From NCBI GenBank assembly GCA_017527945.1, contig JAFXPL010000038.1:1-60321 (forward strand): a stretch of 60,321 bases of DNA. The letters run 5' to 3'. Made by a program: the position numbers and the translations under genes. Position 1 is the stretch's first letter, and each line of letters starts with the position of its first letter. Below, in pieces: positions 46,544 to 55,262 of the stretch. The notes under the pieces are model-generated. The model made no database searches and was not told where the DNA came from. It saw only the letters and a program-made list of their open reading frames with translations. The DNA is from Bacteroidales bacterium. Lineage in GTDB: Bacteria; Bacteroidota; Bacteroidia; Bacteroidales; WCHB1-69.

Positions 46544-47644
46544 TTAAAAATATTTGACTTCCTCTTTCTCCATTTTAGAAATCAAAGTGGCAAAATTAGC
46601 AAAATTTTCTTTTAGTAGGTTAAAAATTATGTCTTTGATGAAATATTCGCCATCATAATGTCCTATATCCACTAAAAGCGTGCCTGAATGAGACTTGAAA
46701 AAGTCGTGGTATTTGAAGTCGCCCGAGACGTACGCGTCAGCACCGGAGGCAATGGCCTGGTCAATGAAGCCGGAGCCGCCGCCGCCACACACGGCCACCT
46801 TGCGAACAAAACAGTCTTTCTCTCCTGCGAAGCGAAGCGAATGTTTGATGCCAAGTTTCCGCTTAAGATGTTCCATGAAATCGTAGCCAAACATTCCGCC
46901 CGGCAATTCTCCGATACGCCCCAAACCCGTCACACGGCTCTCATTTTCCAACATCAGCAAATCGAAGGCCGGCTCTTCGTATGGATGGTTCTCGTAAATC
47001 GTCCGTATCACAGCATGTTGTATGCCAGCAGGATAAATCATCTCTATTCGTTCCTCCTTCACATGCTCCAATCGATGGCTGACACCGATATACGGTTGTG
47101 CATCGTCGAGGGGACGAAATTGACCAGAGCCTTCCAACGTGTAGGCACAACTGTCATAACGTCCTTGGACACCGCATCCGGCTGCAAACAACGCAGATTT
47201 TAACTTGTCGGCATGGTCAGCGGGCACAAACACCACCAGCTTGCGGTAGAGTCCCTTATGCGGATCCAGCACCTGCACATTGCGCAGACCGAGTTTCTCC
47301 GCGAAAATGTCATTACCCCCGCCCTCGCCGCTGTCAATATTCGTATGCATGGAATAGAGCACCATGTTGTGTGCCAAGGCTTTACATATCATCGCCCCTA
47401 CCCTGTCAGAAGGGACAATTTTTGTGATGCCACGCCGAAGAATCAGCGGATGGTGCGAAATCACCAAGTTGCAATCGTTCCTGACAGCTTCGTCTATCAC
47501 TTGCTCCGACATCTCGAAACAGACCATCGCGCCTGTGATTTCCTGTTTTACATCGCCGCACTGCACCCCGCAATTGTCGAAATCCTCTTGCAGATAAAGC
47601 GGGAACTTTTGTTCTAAAAATCGGGTTACTTCTTTGATTGTCAT
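46544..47644 (-). CDS. Nif3-family dinuclear metal-binding protein
   Basis: 366 aa. Conserved blocks: NCGVQCGD, the metal site NLVISHHPLI (about 57-66), YSMHTNIDSGEGGGND, and C-terminal AVCGGGGSGFIDQA and DIGHYDGEYF with the His and Glu ligands. A central insert of about 100 residues (about 125-230) is the PII-like domain found in the long form. It is related to GTP cyclohydrolase I type 2, though enzymatic activity is unproven; it forms toroidal hexamers. Full length. Co-transcribed with the zinc-ribbon gene. Confidence 0.93.
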   Translation of the reverse strand: MTIKEVTRFLEQKFPLYLQEDFDNCGVQCGDVKQEITGAMVCFEMSEQVIDEAVRNDCNLVISHHPLILRRGITKIVPSDRVGAMICKALAHNMVLYSMHTNIDSGEGGGNDIFAEKLGLRNVQVLDPHKGLYRKLVVFVPADHADKLKSALFAAGCGVQGRYDSCAYTLEGSGQFRPLDDAQPYIGVSHRLEHVKEERIEMIYPAGIQHAVIRTIYENHPYEEPAFDLLMLENESRVTGLGRIGELPGGMFGYDFMEHLKRKLGIKHSLRFAGEKDCFVRKVAVCGGGGSGFIDQAIASGADAYVSGDFKYHDFFKSHSGTLLVDIGHYDGEYFIKDIIFNLLKENFANFATLISKMEKEEVKYF

Positions 47645-47646
47645 TT

Positions 47647-47694
47647 GTTTAGCTTTTTGTTATTGGCTATTAGCTAAAAACCGACAACCAATAA
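47647..47694. repeat. Interspersed intergenic repeat word
   Basis: TTGGCTATTAGCTA (47663-47676) and nearby AACCAATAACTT words form an imperfect inverted repeat. The 14-mer recurs exactly, in reverse orientation, at 55194-55207. Confidence 0.5.
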
Positions 47695-47703
47695 CTTTAT
47701 GTC

Positions 47704-47736
47704 AAAAAAGGTGCCACAATTTTTTGCGGCACCTTT
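47704..47736. terminator. Terminator after pnp
   Basis: AAAGGTGCC (47707-47715) pairs with GGCACCTTT (47728-47736). T-runs lie on both sides, so it can act in either direction. Confidence 0.85.
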
Positions 47737-47751
47737 ATTATAATTTAATCT

Positions 47752-50094
47752 TTAATCCATATCCGGGAAGTCGGGCAGCTCGCGGCGTTCCTGACGGTGC
47801 CGGTGACCGTCCTGTTGATTGCTGTTGCCGCGATGGGGGTTGCCTCCACCGTTGCCACGGTTACGGTCTCCGCCCGGACGGGAATTTCCCCGTTCACGGT
47901 CACGACCGCCACCATTGCGGTTGCCTCCGTTACGACCGCCGTTTCCACGCGGTTTCTCCTCCTCATAACCCTCGGGCTTCGGGAGCAGCACCTTGTGCGA
48001 CAAGCGATACTTGCCAGTCTTCTCGTCAATCTCAATGAGCTTGACTTTGATCTTGTCGCCCACGTTGAGCACGTCGGCCACATTCTCGATGCGACGGTAG
48101 GCAATCTCCGACACATGGAGCAAACCATCGGTGTTGGGCAGGAACTCGACGAAAGCGCCGAAGTCGGTGATTGTTTTCACCGTACCCTCATAAATCTCGC
48201 CCACCTCGGGCTCCGTGGTGATGAGCTTGATGCGAGCCACGGCGGCATTGATGTCATCCACATTAGCGGCAGCGATGTCAATAATGCCATATTCGCCGAC
48301 CTCTTCGATGTTGATGACCGTGTTAGTCTCACGCTGCATCTCTTGGATGATCTTTCCTCCAGGTCCGATGACCGCGCCGATGAAGTCGCGCGGGATTTGC
48401 ATTTGGACGATGCGCGGCACGAACGGACGGTAGTCCTCTCTCGGGGCGGGCATGGCCTCTTTGATTTTGCCAAGGATGAACATTCTGCCACGGTGCGCCT
48501 GGGCAAGAGCCTCGGCCATCACTTCGGAAGAAAGTCCCTTGACCTTGATGTCCATCTGGCAGGCGGTGATGCCGTCTTCGGTACCGCAGACCTTGAAGTC
48601 CATATCACCGAGGTGGTCCTCGTCGCCGAGGATATCGGACAAGATGGCGTAACGGCCAGTGGCCTCGTCAGTAATCAGGCCCATGGCGATGCCAGAAACG
48701 GGCTTTTTCATCTTCACGCCGCAGTCGAGCAGGGCGAGGGTGCCGGCGCAGACCGTGGCCATGGAGGAGCTGCCGTTGGATTCGAGGATGTCGGAAACCA
48801 AACGGACGGTATAGGGGAACGACGGATCGTCGAATGGAATCATCGGTTTGAGGGCGCGCTTGGCCAGGTTGCCGTGGCCGACCTCACGACGGGAGGTACT
48901 GCCAATACGCTTCACCTCACCCACACTGTAGGGCGGGAAGTTGTAGTGCAGCAGGAAACGGTTGGTCCCTTCCACCACGGCACCGTCGATGATTTGCTCG
49001 TCGAGCTTGGTACCGAGCGTGCAGGTGGTCAGCGACTGTGTTTCGCCGCGGGTAAAGATGGCTGAGCCGTGTGCGGAGGGCAGATAACCGGTCTCTATCC
49101 AGATGGGCCGGATGTCCTCGGTGTGGCGACCGTCAAGACGAATGCGCTCATCGAGAATCATGTTGCGCATGGCGTGCCAGAGAATCTCGTCGTAGTAGCG
49201 TTTCACCATCACAGCCTTTTCATCGCGTTCTTCCTCAGGAATGGTCTCGATGAAGTCAGCGAGAATCTGGTCGAAGTCGGCGTTGCGCTCCTGTTTGCCC
49301 TTGAAGGATTTGGCGACGGCATACACCTTGTCATAGAGTTCGGTGTTCATGCGCTCACGGATGGCCTCGTCGTCGGTCTCGTGGCAGTATTCGCGTTTCG
49401 GGTTTGCAGTGGGCACCTGTGCGGCGAGGTCGAGCTGCGCCTGGCACTGCACCTTGATGGCCTCTTTGGCGAAGTTGAGAGCGGCGACCATGTCGTCCTC
49501 GGAAATTTCTTTCATTTCACCTTCCACCATCATGATGTTGTCCATGGAGGCGGCCACAATCATATCGATATCGGAGCGTTCCATATCCTCCACAGTGGGG
49601 TTCACCACAAGCTGTCCATCAACACGGCCTACGCGCACCTCGGAGATGGGGCACTCGAAGGGGATGTTGGAGACGGCGATGGCGGAAGAGGCGGCCAGAC
49701 AAGCGAGACAATCGGGCAAGAAATTCTTGTCGCCAGAGATAAGAGTGACAACCACCTGGGTCTCAGCATGGAAGTTTTTGGGGAAGAGCGGGCGGATGGC
49801 GCGGTCAACCAAGCGGGCAATGAGAATCTCATATTCCGAAGGACGGGCCTCACGTTTGAAGAAACCGCCAGGGAAACGACCCACGGCTCCGTACTTCTCC
49901 TGATATTCCACCTGCAGGGGCATGAAGTCGGTGCCTTCCACGGCCTCTTTTTTGCAACACACGGTTGCGAGCAGCATGGTGTTGCCCATGGTGACGACTG
50001 CTGCGCCGTCGGCCTGCTTCGCTAATTTTCCGGTTTCAATCGTAACCATACGACCGTCACCGATATCGAAAGTTGTTCTAACTCCTAAATTCAT
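47752..50094 (-). CDS. pnp: Polyribonucleotide nucleotidyltransferase
   Basis: 780 aa with two RNase PH domains (1-230 and about 320-550), the helical linker, a KH domain ([21 protein letters not shown], about 563-620) and S1 domain (about 630-700, [24 protein letters not shown]). It degrades RNA 3'-5' with phosphate. The last 70 residues are a low-complexity Arg-Gly-Asn tail with RGG-like repeats, unlike the E. coli enzyme but common in Bacteroidota, and could add RNA binding. Own transcription unit, closed by the terminator at 47704-47736. Confidence 0.97.
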   Translation of the reverse strand: MNLGVRTTFDIGDGRMVTIETGKLAKQADGAAVVTMGNTMLLATVCCKKEAVEGTDFMPLQVEYQEKYGAVGRFPGGFFKREARPSEYEILIARLVDRAIRPLFPKNFHAETQVVVTLISGDKNFLPDCLACLAASSAIAVSNIPFECPISEVRVGRVDGQLVVNPTVEDMERSDIDMIVAASMDNIMMVEGEMKEISEDDMVAALNFAKEAIKVQCQAQLDLAAQVPTANPKREYCHETDDEAIRERMNTELYDKVYAVAKSFKGKQERNADFDQILADFIETIPEEERDEKAVMVKRYYDEILWHAMRNMILDERIRLDGRHTEDIRPIWIETGYLPSAHGSAIFTRGETQSLTTCTLGTKLDEQIIDGAVVEGTNRFLLHYNFPPYSVGEVKRIGSTSRREVGHGNLAKRALKPMIPFDDPSFPYTVRLVSDILESNGSSSMATVCAGTLALLDCGVKMKKPVSGIAMGLITDEATGRYAILSDILGDEDHLGDMDFKVCGTEDGITACQMDIKVKGLSSEVMAEALAQAHRGRMFILGKIKEAMPAPREDYRPFVPRIVQMQIPRDFIGAVIGPGGKIIQEMQRETNTVINIEEVGEYGIIDIAAANVDDINAAVARIKLITTEPEVGEIYEGTVKTITDFGAFVEFLPNTDGLLHVSEIAYRRIENVADVLNVGDKIKVKLIEIDEKTGKYRLSHKVLLPKPEGYEEEKPRGNGGRNGGNRNGGGRDRERGNSRPGGDRNRGNGGGNPHRGNSNQQDGHRHRQERRELPDFPDMD

Positions 50095-50140
50095 AATGAT
50101 TAATTTTTTAAAGTTGATACGAGTACAGACAATAGCAAAT

Positions 50141-50180
50141 ATTCAAAAAGGCAATTTTCATCAAAATTGCCTTTTTGAAT
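50141..50180. terminator. Terminator after rpsO
   Basis: A perfect 18-bp stem, 50141-50158 with 50163-50180, and a 4-base loop, carrying T5 and A5 runs. It lies between the rpsO stop and pnp. Confidence 0.9.
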
Positions 50181-50201
50181 ATCTCTGTAATCCTTCTGAA
50201 A

Positions 50202-50471
50202 TTATTTTCTCAAGCCTAACTCCTTAATCAAGGCTCTGTAGCGCTCAATATCCTGTTGTTTGAGGTATTCGAGCATTTTTTTACGCTTGCCGACCAGGGT
50301 AATCAAAGCGCGCTTGGTCACGCGGTCGCTGTGGTTTTGCTTCACATGCTCGGTCAGATGTTTGATGCGGTGCGTGAACAGGGCAACCTGAGCTTCGGGA
50401 GATCCCGTGTCGTTCTCGTTTTTGCCGTATTTCGCGAAAATCTCTTTCTTAACGTCGTTTGTCAAATACAT
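50202..50471 (-). CDS. rpsO: Ribosomal protein S15
   Basis: 89 aa, full length, with the S15 signature HTRIKHLTEHVKQNHSDRVTKRALITLVGKRKKML-like block. It binds 16S rRNA helix 22 in the platform. It lies ahead of pnp, the classical rpsO-pnp order, but with a terminator between them. Promoter box TATCTTTG at 50521-50528 on the minus strand. Confidence 0.97.
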   Translation of the reverse strand: MYLTNDVKKEIFAKYGKNENDTGSPEAQVALFTHRIKHLTEHVKQNHSDRVTKRALITLVGKRKKMLEYLKQQDIERYRALIKELGLRK

Positions 50472-50520
50472 ACTTCTAACTGCTTTTAATTTATCTTTTT
50501 ATCCATTTTAAAATCGGCGG

Positions 50521-50528
50521 CAAAGATA
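50521..50528 (-). promoter_or_regulatory. -7 promoter box for rpsO
   Basis: TATCTTTG on the minus strand, 50 bases ahead of rpsO. The rest of the 338-base gap up to 50809 is AT-rich, with only the RiPP promoter recognised. Confidence 0.6.
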
Positions 50529-50745
50529 CACTTTTTTCATTTACTTCTGCCAACCTTTTCACTTATTTATTTTTCACTTGATTTGAGTTCCTGACAGTGG
50601 TCGCATTTTCGACAGGCAATGGGCAAAATTAGCGAAAGTGTCACGATTTCTTTACTATTAATTGTTAAAATATTTTCTGAAAACAACATAAAATCAATCA
50701 TAAACAGCTGATTAAAAATAAAATACGAAAAAAGTTCAAAAACTA

Positions 50746-50776
50746 TTGACAAACGTTTTTTTTGATTGTATTTTTG
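50746..50776 (+). promoter_or_regulatory. Promoter of the RiPP locus (-33 TTG, -7 TATTTTTG)
   Basis: TTG at 50746-50748 and TATTTTTG at 50769-50776 are 20 bases apart, the most complete match to the Bacteroidota TTTG-N19-21-TAnnTTTG consensus in this window. Transcription should start near 50780. Confidence 0.75.
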
Positions 50777-50809
50777 CCATGACAAAAACAATAACGAAAA
50801 AAAAGAACT

Positions 50810-51052
50810 ATGAACAGAAATTCCCATACAAAACCAAGAGGCTTGCTAAAAAGCCTGCCCCGACTACCCGGCAAAGTCTTGCGCTCTGTCACGGAGGTGC
50901 CGACGACACTGGCAGAGCGCGAGATCAATGCCATGAAAGAAAATCATGCTACCCGTCTATGTTGCTTTGTCCGCATGCAGCAGCACCAAAAGGCAAAAGC
51001 AGCCTGCTTTTGCCAGCGCACCGAGGAGGGGTCAAGCGCAGTTGACCCATAA
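50810..51052 (+). CDS. Small ORF at the start of the RiPP transcript, possible second peptide
   Basis: 80 aa, starting about 30 bases after the predicted transcription start with an A-rich ribosome-binding region. It is basic (many Arg/Lys) and has four cysteines in its last third (RLCCFVRMQ, AACFCQR). There is no Gly-Gly cleavage motif and no hydrophobic signal. It might be a divergent precursor peptide, a small regulatory protein, or a chance frame in a structured leader RNA: four strong inverted repeats fall within or beside it. I favour the leader but cannot exclude a protein. Confidence 0.35.
   Translation: MNRNSHTKPRGLLKSLPRLPGKVLRSVTEVPTTLAEREINAMKENHATRLCCFVRMQQHQKAKAACFCQRTEEGSSAVDP
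50839..51048 (+). promoter_or_regulatory. Structured RNA leader ahead of the RiPP precursor
   Basis: Four inverted repeats in 210 bases: AGGCTT/AAGCCT (50839-50844, 50851-50856); GCGCTCTG/CAGAGCGC (50881-50888, 50913-50920); an 11-bp stem with a 1-base loop, GGCAAAAGCAG/CTGCTTTTGCC (50992-51002, 51004-51014); and GGGTCAA/TTGACCC (51029-51035, 51042-51048). No T-run follows any of them, so they are not simple terminators. They may regulate or protect the abundant precursor mRNA. They match no riboswitch I recognise. Confidence 0.5.
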
Positions 51053-51074
51053 CGATTAACCTAATTCTATAAAC

Positions 51075-51329
51075 ATGGAAAAGAATATTTCAAACGATTT
51101 CAACAAGCTTTTAGACTCCATGAAGCTTTCCAAGAAACAATCCGAGATGATCAAGGGCGGTGCGACGATCAAGGAGTTCGACAAAACGGCCATGAACACG
51201 ACTGACCAGGCGGCCATCTGCTTCAAGGACAAATGCAACCCAGCTTGCAACACTGGCTGCACGGAATGCATCACCATCTGTATTTTGAGATGTTTCGCGG
51301 GAACTTGTGTCAGCGCAGGCACTTGGTAA
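51075..51329 (+). CDS. RiPP precursor peptide with symmetric cysteine core
   Basis: 84 aa. The leader (1-29) has a helix, DFNKLLDSMKLSKKQSEMI, and ends in KGG (27-29), as in the GG-Bacteroidales precursor family. The core holds eight cysteines, at 49, 54, 58, 62, 65, 69, 73 and 78. The gaps run 5-4-4-3-4-4-5 and are mirror-symmetric, with most Cys in C-x3-C spacing. Such cores are typical targets for thioether-forming radical SAM enzymes, and a radical SAM/SPASM maturase follows 38 bases downstream. The mature product and its activity (bacteriocin, signal or metal binding) are unknown. Confidence 0.82.
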   Translation: MEKNISNDFNKLLDSMKLSKKQSEMIKGGATIKEFDKTAMNTTDQAAICFKDKCNPACNTGCTECITICILRCFAGTCVSAGTW

Positions 51330-51367
51330 ACTATTTTCACAAAAACCACATTAACTAACTTTCGATT

Positions 51368-52876
51368 ATGCAGACAACAGATTTGAATACATGCTATGTA
51401 GTGAATCCCGCCTACAAGTTCAGGGGGGACTACAACAATGTCCTGATCACGAACAACAATTCGGCGCGATACAATGCCAACCTCTACCGTGACGACATCA
51501 CTGTCTCCTTCGCTTGGCGCACGCATCCCGACTTGGCCGTCCTCTTCAGCATTTTCGACGGGGCGCATACCTTGAATGAGCTTGCGGCACAATTCAGCGC
51601 ACAACAAGGAACAACCGAGGAAAGCTTCATCGAGTCCGTAAGCCCTTGCATCTGCAACGAAGAACCCATACTGATTCCGGCATACGGCCAGCAATGGGTG
51701 TCGATCCCCAAGAACTTCCTGATTCCCAACACGGAAAAAATCTTTCGGAAAGGAATGCTGGAAGGCGTGGACATTCCCTTCGTCAGACAGCATTACGATC
51801 TCTCAGAAGTTAGGCTGCACATTCCCAACAACATGACTTTGATGCTCAACACGGAGTGCGTCACCGATTGCATCTATTGTTACGCTGACAAGCCGTATGT
51901 AAAACATCCACTTCCATTTCCCCGCATCCAGGCTCTTCTCCGGGAGGCATCCGATCTGGGAATGTCAGATGTGGATGTGGACGGGGGCGACTTCTTCCTT
52001 TACCCTTATTGGCGCGAACTGCTGATGGAAATGCGTAAATACGACTACCTCCCCACTATCTCCACCAAATGCCCAATGAGCGAAAGCATGGTCGAGGACC
52101 TGAAATACTTGGGAGTCAAGAAAATACAACTTTCCATCGACAGTGTCGATAGTATGGAGATGCAAAAAATGCTGTACGTGGACGAATTCTACACCGATGA
52201 GGTGCTTTATGGTCTGCAGCTGTTGGATGAAGCCGATATTGAAATCACCGTCAAGCCTGTCATCACCAAATTCAATGATTCCGAAGAGTCGCTGAACAAC
52301 ACCATCGACATGCTGACCTCTTTCGCGAATGTGCGGCAGATCAACTTCACACCGGCCGACTTCAGCCAGTTCAAATCCGGGAGAGCCTACTTCAGCACCC
52401 GCGCACAATTAGCGAGACTGAAGACCATCGTGGAGGAACGCAACAAAACGTGTTCGGCAAAACTATCCTTTCTTGGCTATGCCGAACCGCAAACCGAGGA
52501 GCAACGCAGGGAGAGTTTCCCGCACCGTTCCCTCTGCTCGGGGAACGTCCACGGCTTCTTTGTTCTGCCCGACGGCAAGGTAACCTTCTGCGAACAAATG
52601 TACTGGCACCCGTTTTTCATTCTCGGCGACCTCACCAGGCAGTCGATCATGGAGATGTGGAATTCTGATTTGGCACTTGCCCGGTGGAATTTTTCCCAGG
52701 ATGAAGTCCGCGATGTAAGTCCGTGCAAAACGTGCGAAGAGTTTGAAAAGTGCCACCGGGGGTTGGGAAATTGCTGGAGAATGGCCATCTCAGCCTACGG
52801 TTATGAAAACTACGACTTCCCCGCACCCAACTGCCCGAAAGCTCCTCCTATCATGAAAGATTTTTACATTCAATAA
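51368..52876 (+). CDS. Radical SAM/SPASM peptide maturase
   Basis: 502 aa. The N-terminal region (about 45-120) looks like a PqqD-type precursor-recognition domain (SFAWRTHPDLAVLFSIFDG, TLNELAAQF). The radical SAM core has Cys164-x3-Cys168-x2-Cys171 (NTECVTDCIYCY), followed by GGDFFLYPYW. The SPASM region has seven cysteines at 390, 408, 453, 456, 462, 469 and 489, enough for two auxiliary [4Fe-4S] clusters. This is the architecture of sactipeptide and ranthipeptide synthases. It should install thioether (or C-C) crosslinks on the adjacent precursor. Cytosolic. Confidence 0.9.
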   Translation: MQTTDLNTCYVVNPAYKFRGDYNNVLITNNNSARYNANLYRDDITVSFAWRTHPDLAVLFSIFDGAHTLNELAAQFSAQQGTTEESFIESVSPCICNEEPILIPAYGQQWVSIPKNFLIPNTEKIFRKGMLEGVDIPFVRQHYDLSEVRLHIPNNMTLMLNTECVTDCIYCYADKPYVKHPLPFPRIQALLREASDLGMSDVDVDGGDFFLYPYWRELLMEMRKYDYLPTISTKCPMSESMVEDLKYLGVKKIQLSIDSVDSMEMQKMLYVDEFYTDEVLYGLQLLDEADIEITVKPVITKFNDSEESLNNTIDMLTSFANVRQINFTPADFSQFKSGRAYFSTRAQLARLKTIVEERNKTCSAKLSFLGYAEPQTEEQRRESFPHRSLCSGNVHGFFVLPDGKVTFCEQMYWHPFFILGDLTRQSIMEMWNSDLALARWNFSQDEVRDVSPCKTCEEFEKCHRGLGNCWRMAISAYGYENYDFPAPNCPKAPPIMKDFYIQ

Positions 52877-52901
52877 ATTTATCACCTAAAATTCAAAGAT
52901 T

Positions 52902-54728
52902 ATGAGTGCGTTAGCAGAGAAAGTGAACAAAGCGGCCAAACGGTTTTTCTCCATTGGTTTTGACTTTATTCTTGTATTATTTAGTTTTCATGTTTTGGAC
53001 TCTTTTATAAATTGTTTTTTTTGGTTCCCCTTTTGGCTAACCTTCGCTCTCTGCTACGCACTTTATTATTTTGTAGGACTATCCTTTTTCCGCACTACCA
53101 TCGGCAACCAACTTTTCGGATTCCGACTCAAATCCGACAAGCCCATCACCCGAATCGGAATTGCCATACGGTGCTTCTTGGAAACCTTGGTTCTATGGAT
53201 TATGCCCAGCCTCATCGCTATTTATCTGTATCGCACTTATTACGAAAGCATTACATTTCTCCTTTTCCTGATTTTCTACTACTTGATTATCGGCATTATC
53301 CATCTCATAGCCCAGAACCCTATTTGGAACTGGCTTTTCTCCTATCGCTACTGTCCCGAGGCGCGAGACAAAAGACAAATTCTGCAACGGTATATCCTCA
53401 CAACCCTCGCTATCTTCCTCGGTTTTTTCGCCACTATGCTCTGCAACAACATCCATAACCCAGAAACTGATAAATTTTGCGGCTTCAAGATGCCCTTCAA
53501 AATGAGGGAATACCCTGAAAACCGAAAGGCGGAACAATATGCCGAATTTATGCGCCAACAAGAGGATGCCAAGGATTACCTGCTTGGTCTGTTCGAACAA
53601 AACGACATTGTCGTTCTGGAAGAGACATTCCACGATGCCATCCCGCAATGGGACTTCATCTACGAAGTGGTCAGCGACCCGAGATTCATTCAGGCAGCAG
53701 GCACCGTATTCATCGAATACGGCGACATCAAGTACCAGGCGGACATCGACAGCTTTTTGGTTGCCCAATTTGACAGTAACAGCGCAAGGGAGAAAGCCCT
53801 GATGGAATCCGGAATTTTCCGGCTTGAAGGATACAATCTTTCCAATTTTTTCCGTCGCGTCAACCAGTTGAACACCTCCCTACCCGACAGCCAAAAAATA
53901 AGCATTCGCTACACCAACGACATGCACCACGGGAAATATTTCTCCACCATTAACTTCGACACTCTCTCGCCTCACCATAACGAAGACTCCGTCATGGCAA
54001 ACATAGTCATCGAATGGTATCGGAACTTCGGTCGCAAATGCTTGGTAGTCACCAACACACGTCATGCCACTATCTTACATCACTCCGTGGAACCCGGCGA
54101 CCAGCTGAAGTACTACAAGCTCCTACCTAACGAGGCAAATCTCATACACCAGGCCCTCCCCGACCAGACAGTCAACGTATTCTATTACGGCGACATCAAT
54201 TTTTTGGGTATCAACCGTCCTGCGCACGGCCTTTGGCGCACAGCGTTCAGACTCTCCGGCAAGCGGCCGATCGGATTTGACCTTCAGGGCACAGACTTCG
54301 GAAAGACCTATTACAGCATGATTCCCCTGCAATATTCCAAAATCCAACTCCAAGAGATGTTCGACGGCATCATCTTCAACGGTCTGGAAGAGGACGTGCT
54401 CAATCAAAAGACTTTCTCACCAATGTCCCAACACGCTGTATTACACGAATACAAACAACGACTTCAATCCGGTGAAATCGACTCCACCACCCTGCTTAAC
54501 CTCCACACTTACCAAGATGGCGGCGCAAGAAAACCGACGCTGACCATTGATGAGATCTTACAAAACTATGCTCCGAAGGAAATTGACCAAACGAGCAAAA
54601 GCTTGAATTGGACAATCTCGACAGGAGCATTACTCGACTGTTGGATAGGGGCACTGCTATTCCTACTCCTCTGGATTCCCACCACCTTGTACTTGTTGAT
54701 TCGACTGGCCATACCTACAAAAAAATAA
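52902..54728 (+). CDS. RDD membrane protein fused to a TraB/EreA-like extracytoplasmic domain
   Basis: 608 aa. Residues 1-182 have an RDD-type membrane domain (Arg14, Asp21, then TTIGNQLFGFRLKSD, the TxGxxxxGLxV motif), with about five helices. Residues 190-575 are extracytoplasmic and end in one more helix (580-603). That part carries features of the TIKI/TraB/ChaN/EreA superfamily: IVVLEETFH (Glu240, Glu241, His244), VFIEYGD (Glu272) and VVTNTRHATILHH (His388). Family members include the TIKI metalloproteases, TraB pheromone-shutdown proteins and erythromycin esterase. Last gene of the RiPP operon, 25 bases after the maturase. Likely leader peptidase, processing or immunity factor (inference). 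No C39 peptidase or ABC exporter is nearby. Confidence 0.72.
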   Translation: MSALAEKVNKAAKRFFSIGFDFILVLFSFHVLDSFINCFFWFPFWLTFALCYALYYFVGLSFFRTTIGNQLFGFRLKSDKPITRIGIAIRCFLETLVLWIMPSLIAIYLYRTYYESITFLLFLIFYYLIIGIIHLIAQNPIWNWLFSYRYCPEARDKRQILQRYILTTLAIFLGFFATMLCNNIHNPETDKFCGFKMPFKMREYPENRKAEQYAEFMRQQEDAKDYLLGLFEQNDIVVLEETFHDAIPQWDFIYEVVSDPRFIQAAGTVFIEYGDIKYQADIDSFLVAQFDSNSAREKALMESGIFRLEGYNLSNFFRRVNQLNTSLPDSQKISIRYTNDMHHGKYFSTINFDTLSPHHNEDSVMANIVIEWYRNFGRKCLVVTNTRHATILHHSVEPGDQLKYYKLLPNEANLIHQALPDQTVNVFYYGDINFLGINRPAHGLWRTAFRLSGKRPIGFDLQGTDFGKTYYSMIPLQYSKIQLQEMFDGIIFNGLEEDVLNQKTFSPMSQHAVLHEYKQRLQSGEIDSTTLLNLHTYQDGGARKPTLTIDEILQNYAPKEIDQTSKSLNWTISTGALLDCWIGALLFLLLWIPTTLYLLIRLAIPTKK

Positions 54729-54770
54729 GATCGAAAAAATCGGGAAAGTTTTTTGCCTAAAAGACCACTA

Positions 54771-54799
54771 TTGACTATTGTCAAAAAATACTATCTTTG
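54771..54799 (+). promoter_or_regulatory. Promoter of dsrC (TTG, TATCTTTG)
   Basis: TTG at 54771-54773 and TATCTTTG at 54792-54799, 18 bases apart. It lies inside the longer ORF, so translation begins at 54819. Confidence 0.65.
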
Positions 54800-54818
54800 C
54801 GGCTCAAAAAAAATTATT

Positions 54819-55136
54819 ATGGCAAACATCGAATTCAATAACAAGACCTACGAGATGGACGGCGACGGCTTCATGGTCCATCCGGAAGAATGGAACAAGG
54901 AACTGGCTGCGGAAATCGCCAAGGCCGACGGTATCACGGAGATGACCGAGAATCACTGGAAGGTGGTCGATTGCATCCGTGCCAACTACGAGGAAAAAGG
55001 CATCGCCCCGATGGTCCGCACCATCTGCAAGACCGCCAATCTGAAACTGAAAGACATCTACGAACTCTTCCCGCTGGGTCCCGCGAGAGGTGCCTGCCGT
55101 GTGGCCGGTCTTCCCAAGCCCGAAGGCTGCGTATAA
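54819..55136 (+). CDS. dsrC: DsrC-type sulphur-carrier protein
   Basis: 105 aa from the start supported by the promoter. It has the DsrC/TusE fold signature (EEWNKELAAEIAKADGI-type helix, MTENHWKVVDCIRANYEEKGIAPMVRTICK) and a flexible C-terminal arm with both redox cysteines: Cys93 and Cys104 separated by ten residues (GPARGAC ... EGCV). TusE has only the last of these, so this is a true DsrC. DsrC carries sulphur as a persulphide or trisulphide and is re-reduced by DsrMK. A DsrM-like gene follows 126 bases downstream and a DsrK-like gene lies at 42748. Confidence 0.92.
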   Translation: MANIEFNNKTYEMDGDGFMVHPEEWNKELAAEIAKADGITEMTENHWKVVDCIRANYEEKGIAPMVRTICKTANLKLKDIYELFPLGPARGACRVAGLPKPEGCV

Positions 55137-55142
55137 TCGGCT

Positions 55143-55207
55143 TTTAGCTTTTAGCTATTAGCTTTTGGCTACGAAGTGTTCGCCAACAGCCAATAGCTAA
55201 TAGCCAA
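55143..55207. repeat. Imperfect inverted repeat between dsrC and the membrane gene
   Basis: TTAGCTATTAGCTTTTGGCT and AGCCAATAGCTAATAGCC words fold on each other about an 18-base loop. Its last 14 bases recur at 47663-47676 in reverse. It may act as a weak terminator after dsrC. The 126-base spacer contains nothing else recognised. Confidence 0.6.
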
Positions 55208-55262
55208 AGTCATAGATGCATAAATAATATAGGCTAAATCAACAAAACCTAAACTAGTAATT

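Noticed and set aside
50567..50827. An 86-codon minus-strand frame between rpsO and the RiPP leader
   Set aside because: Low-complexity, Phe/Ser/Ile-rich AT-biased translation overlapping the RiPP promoter; no ribosome-binding site.
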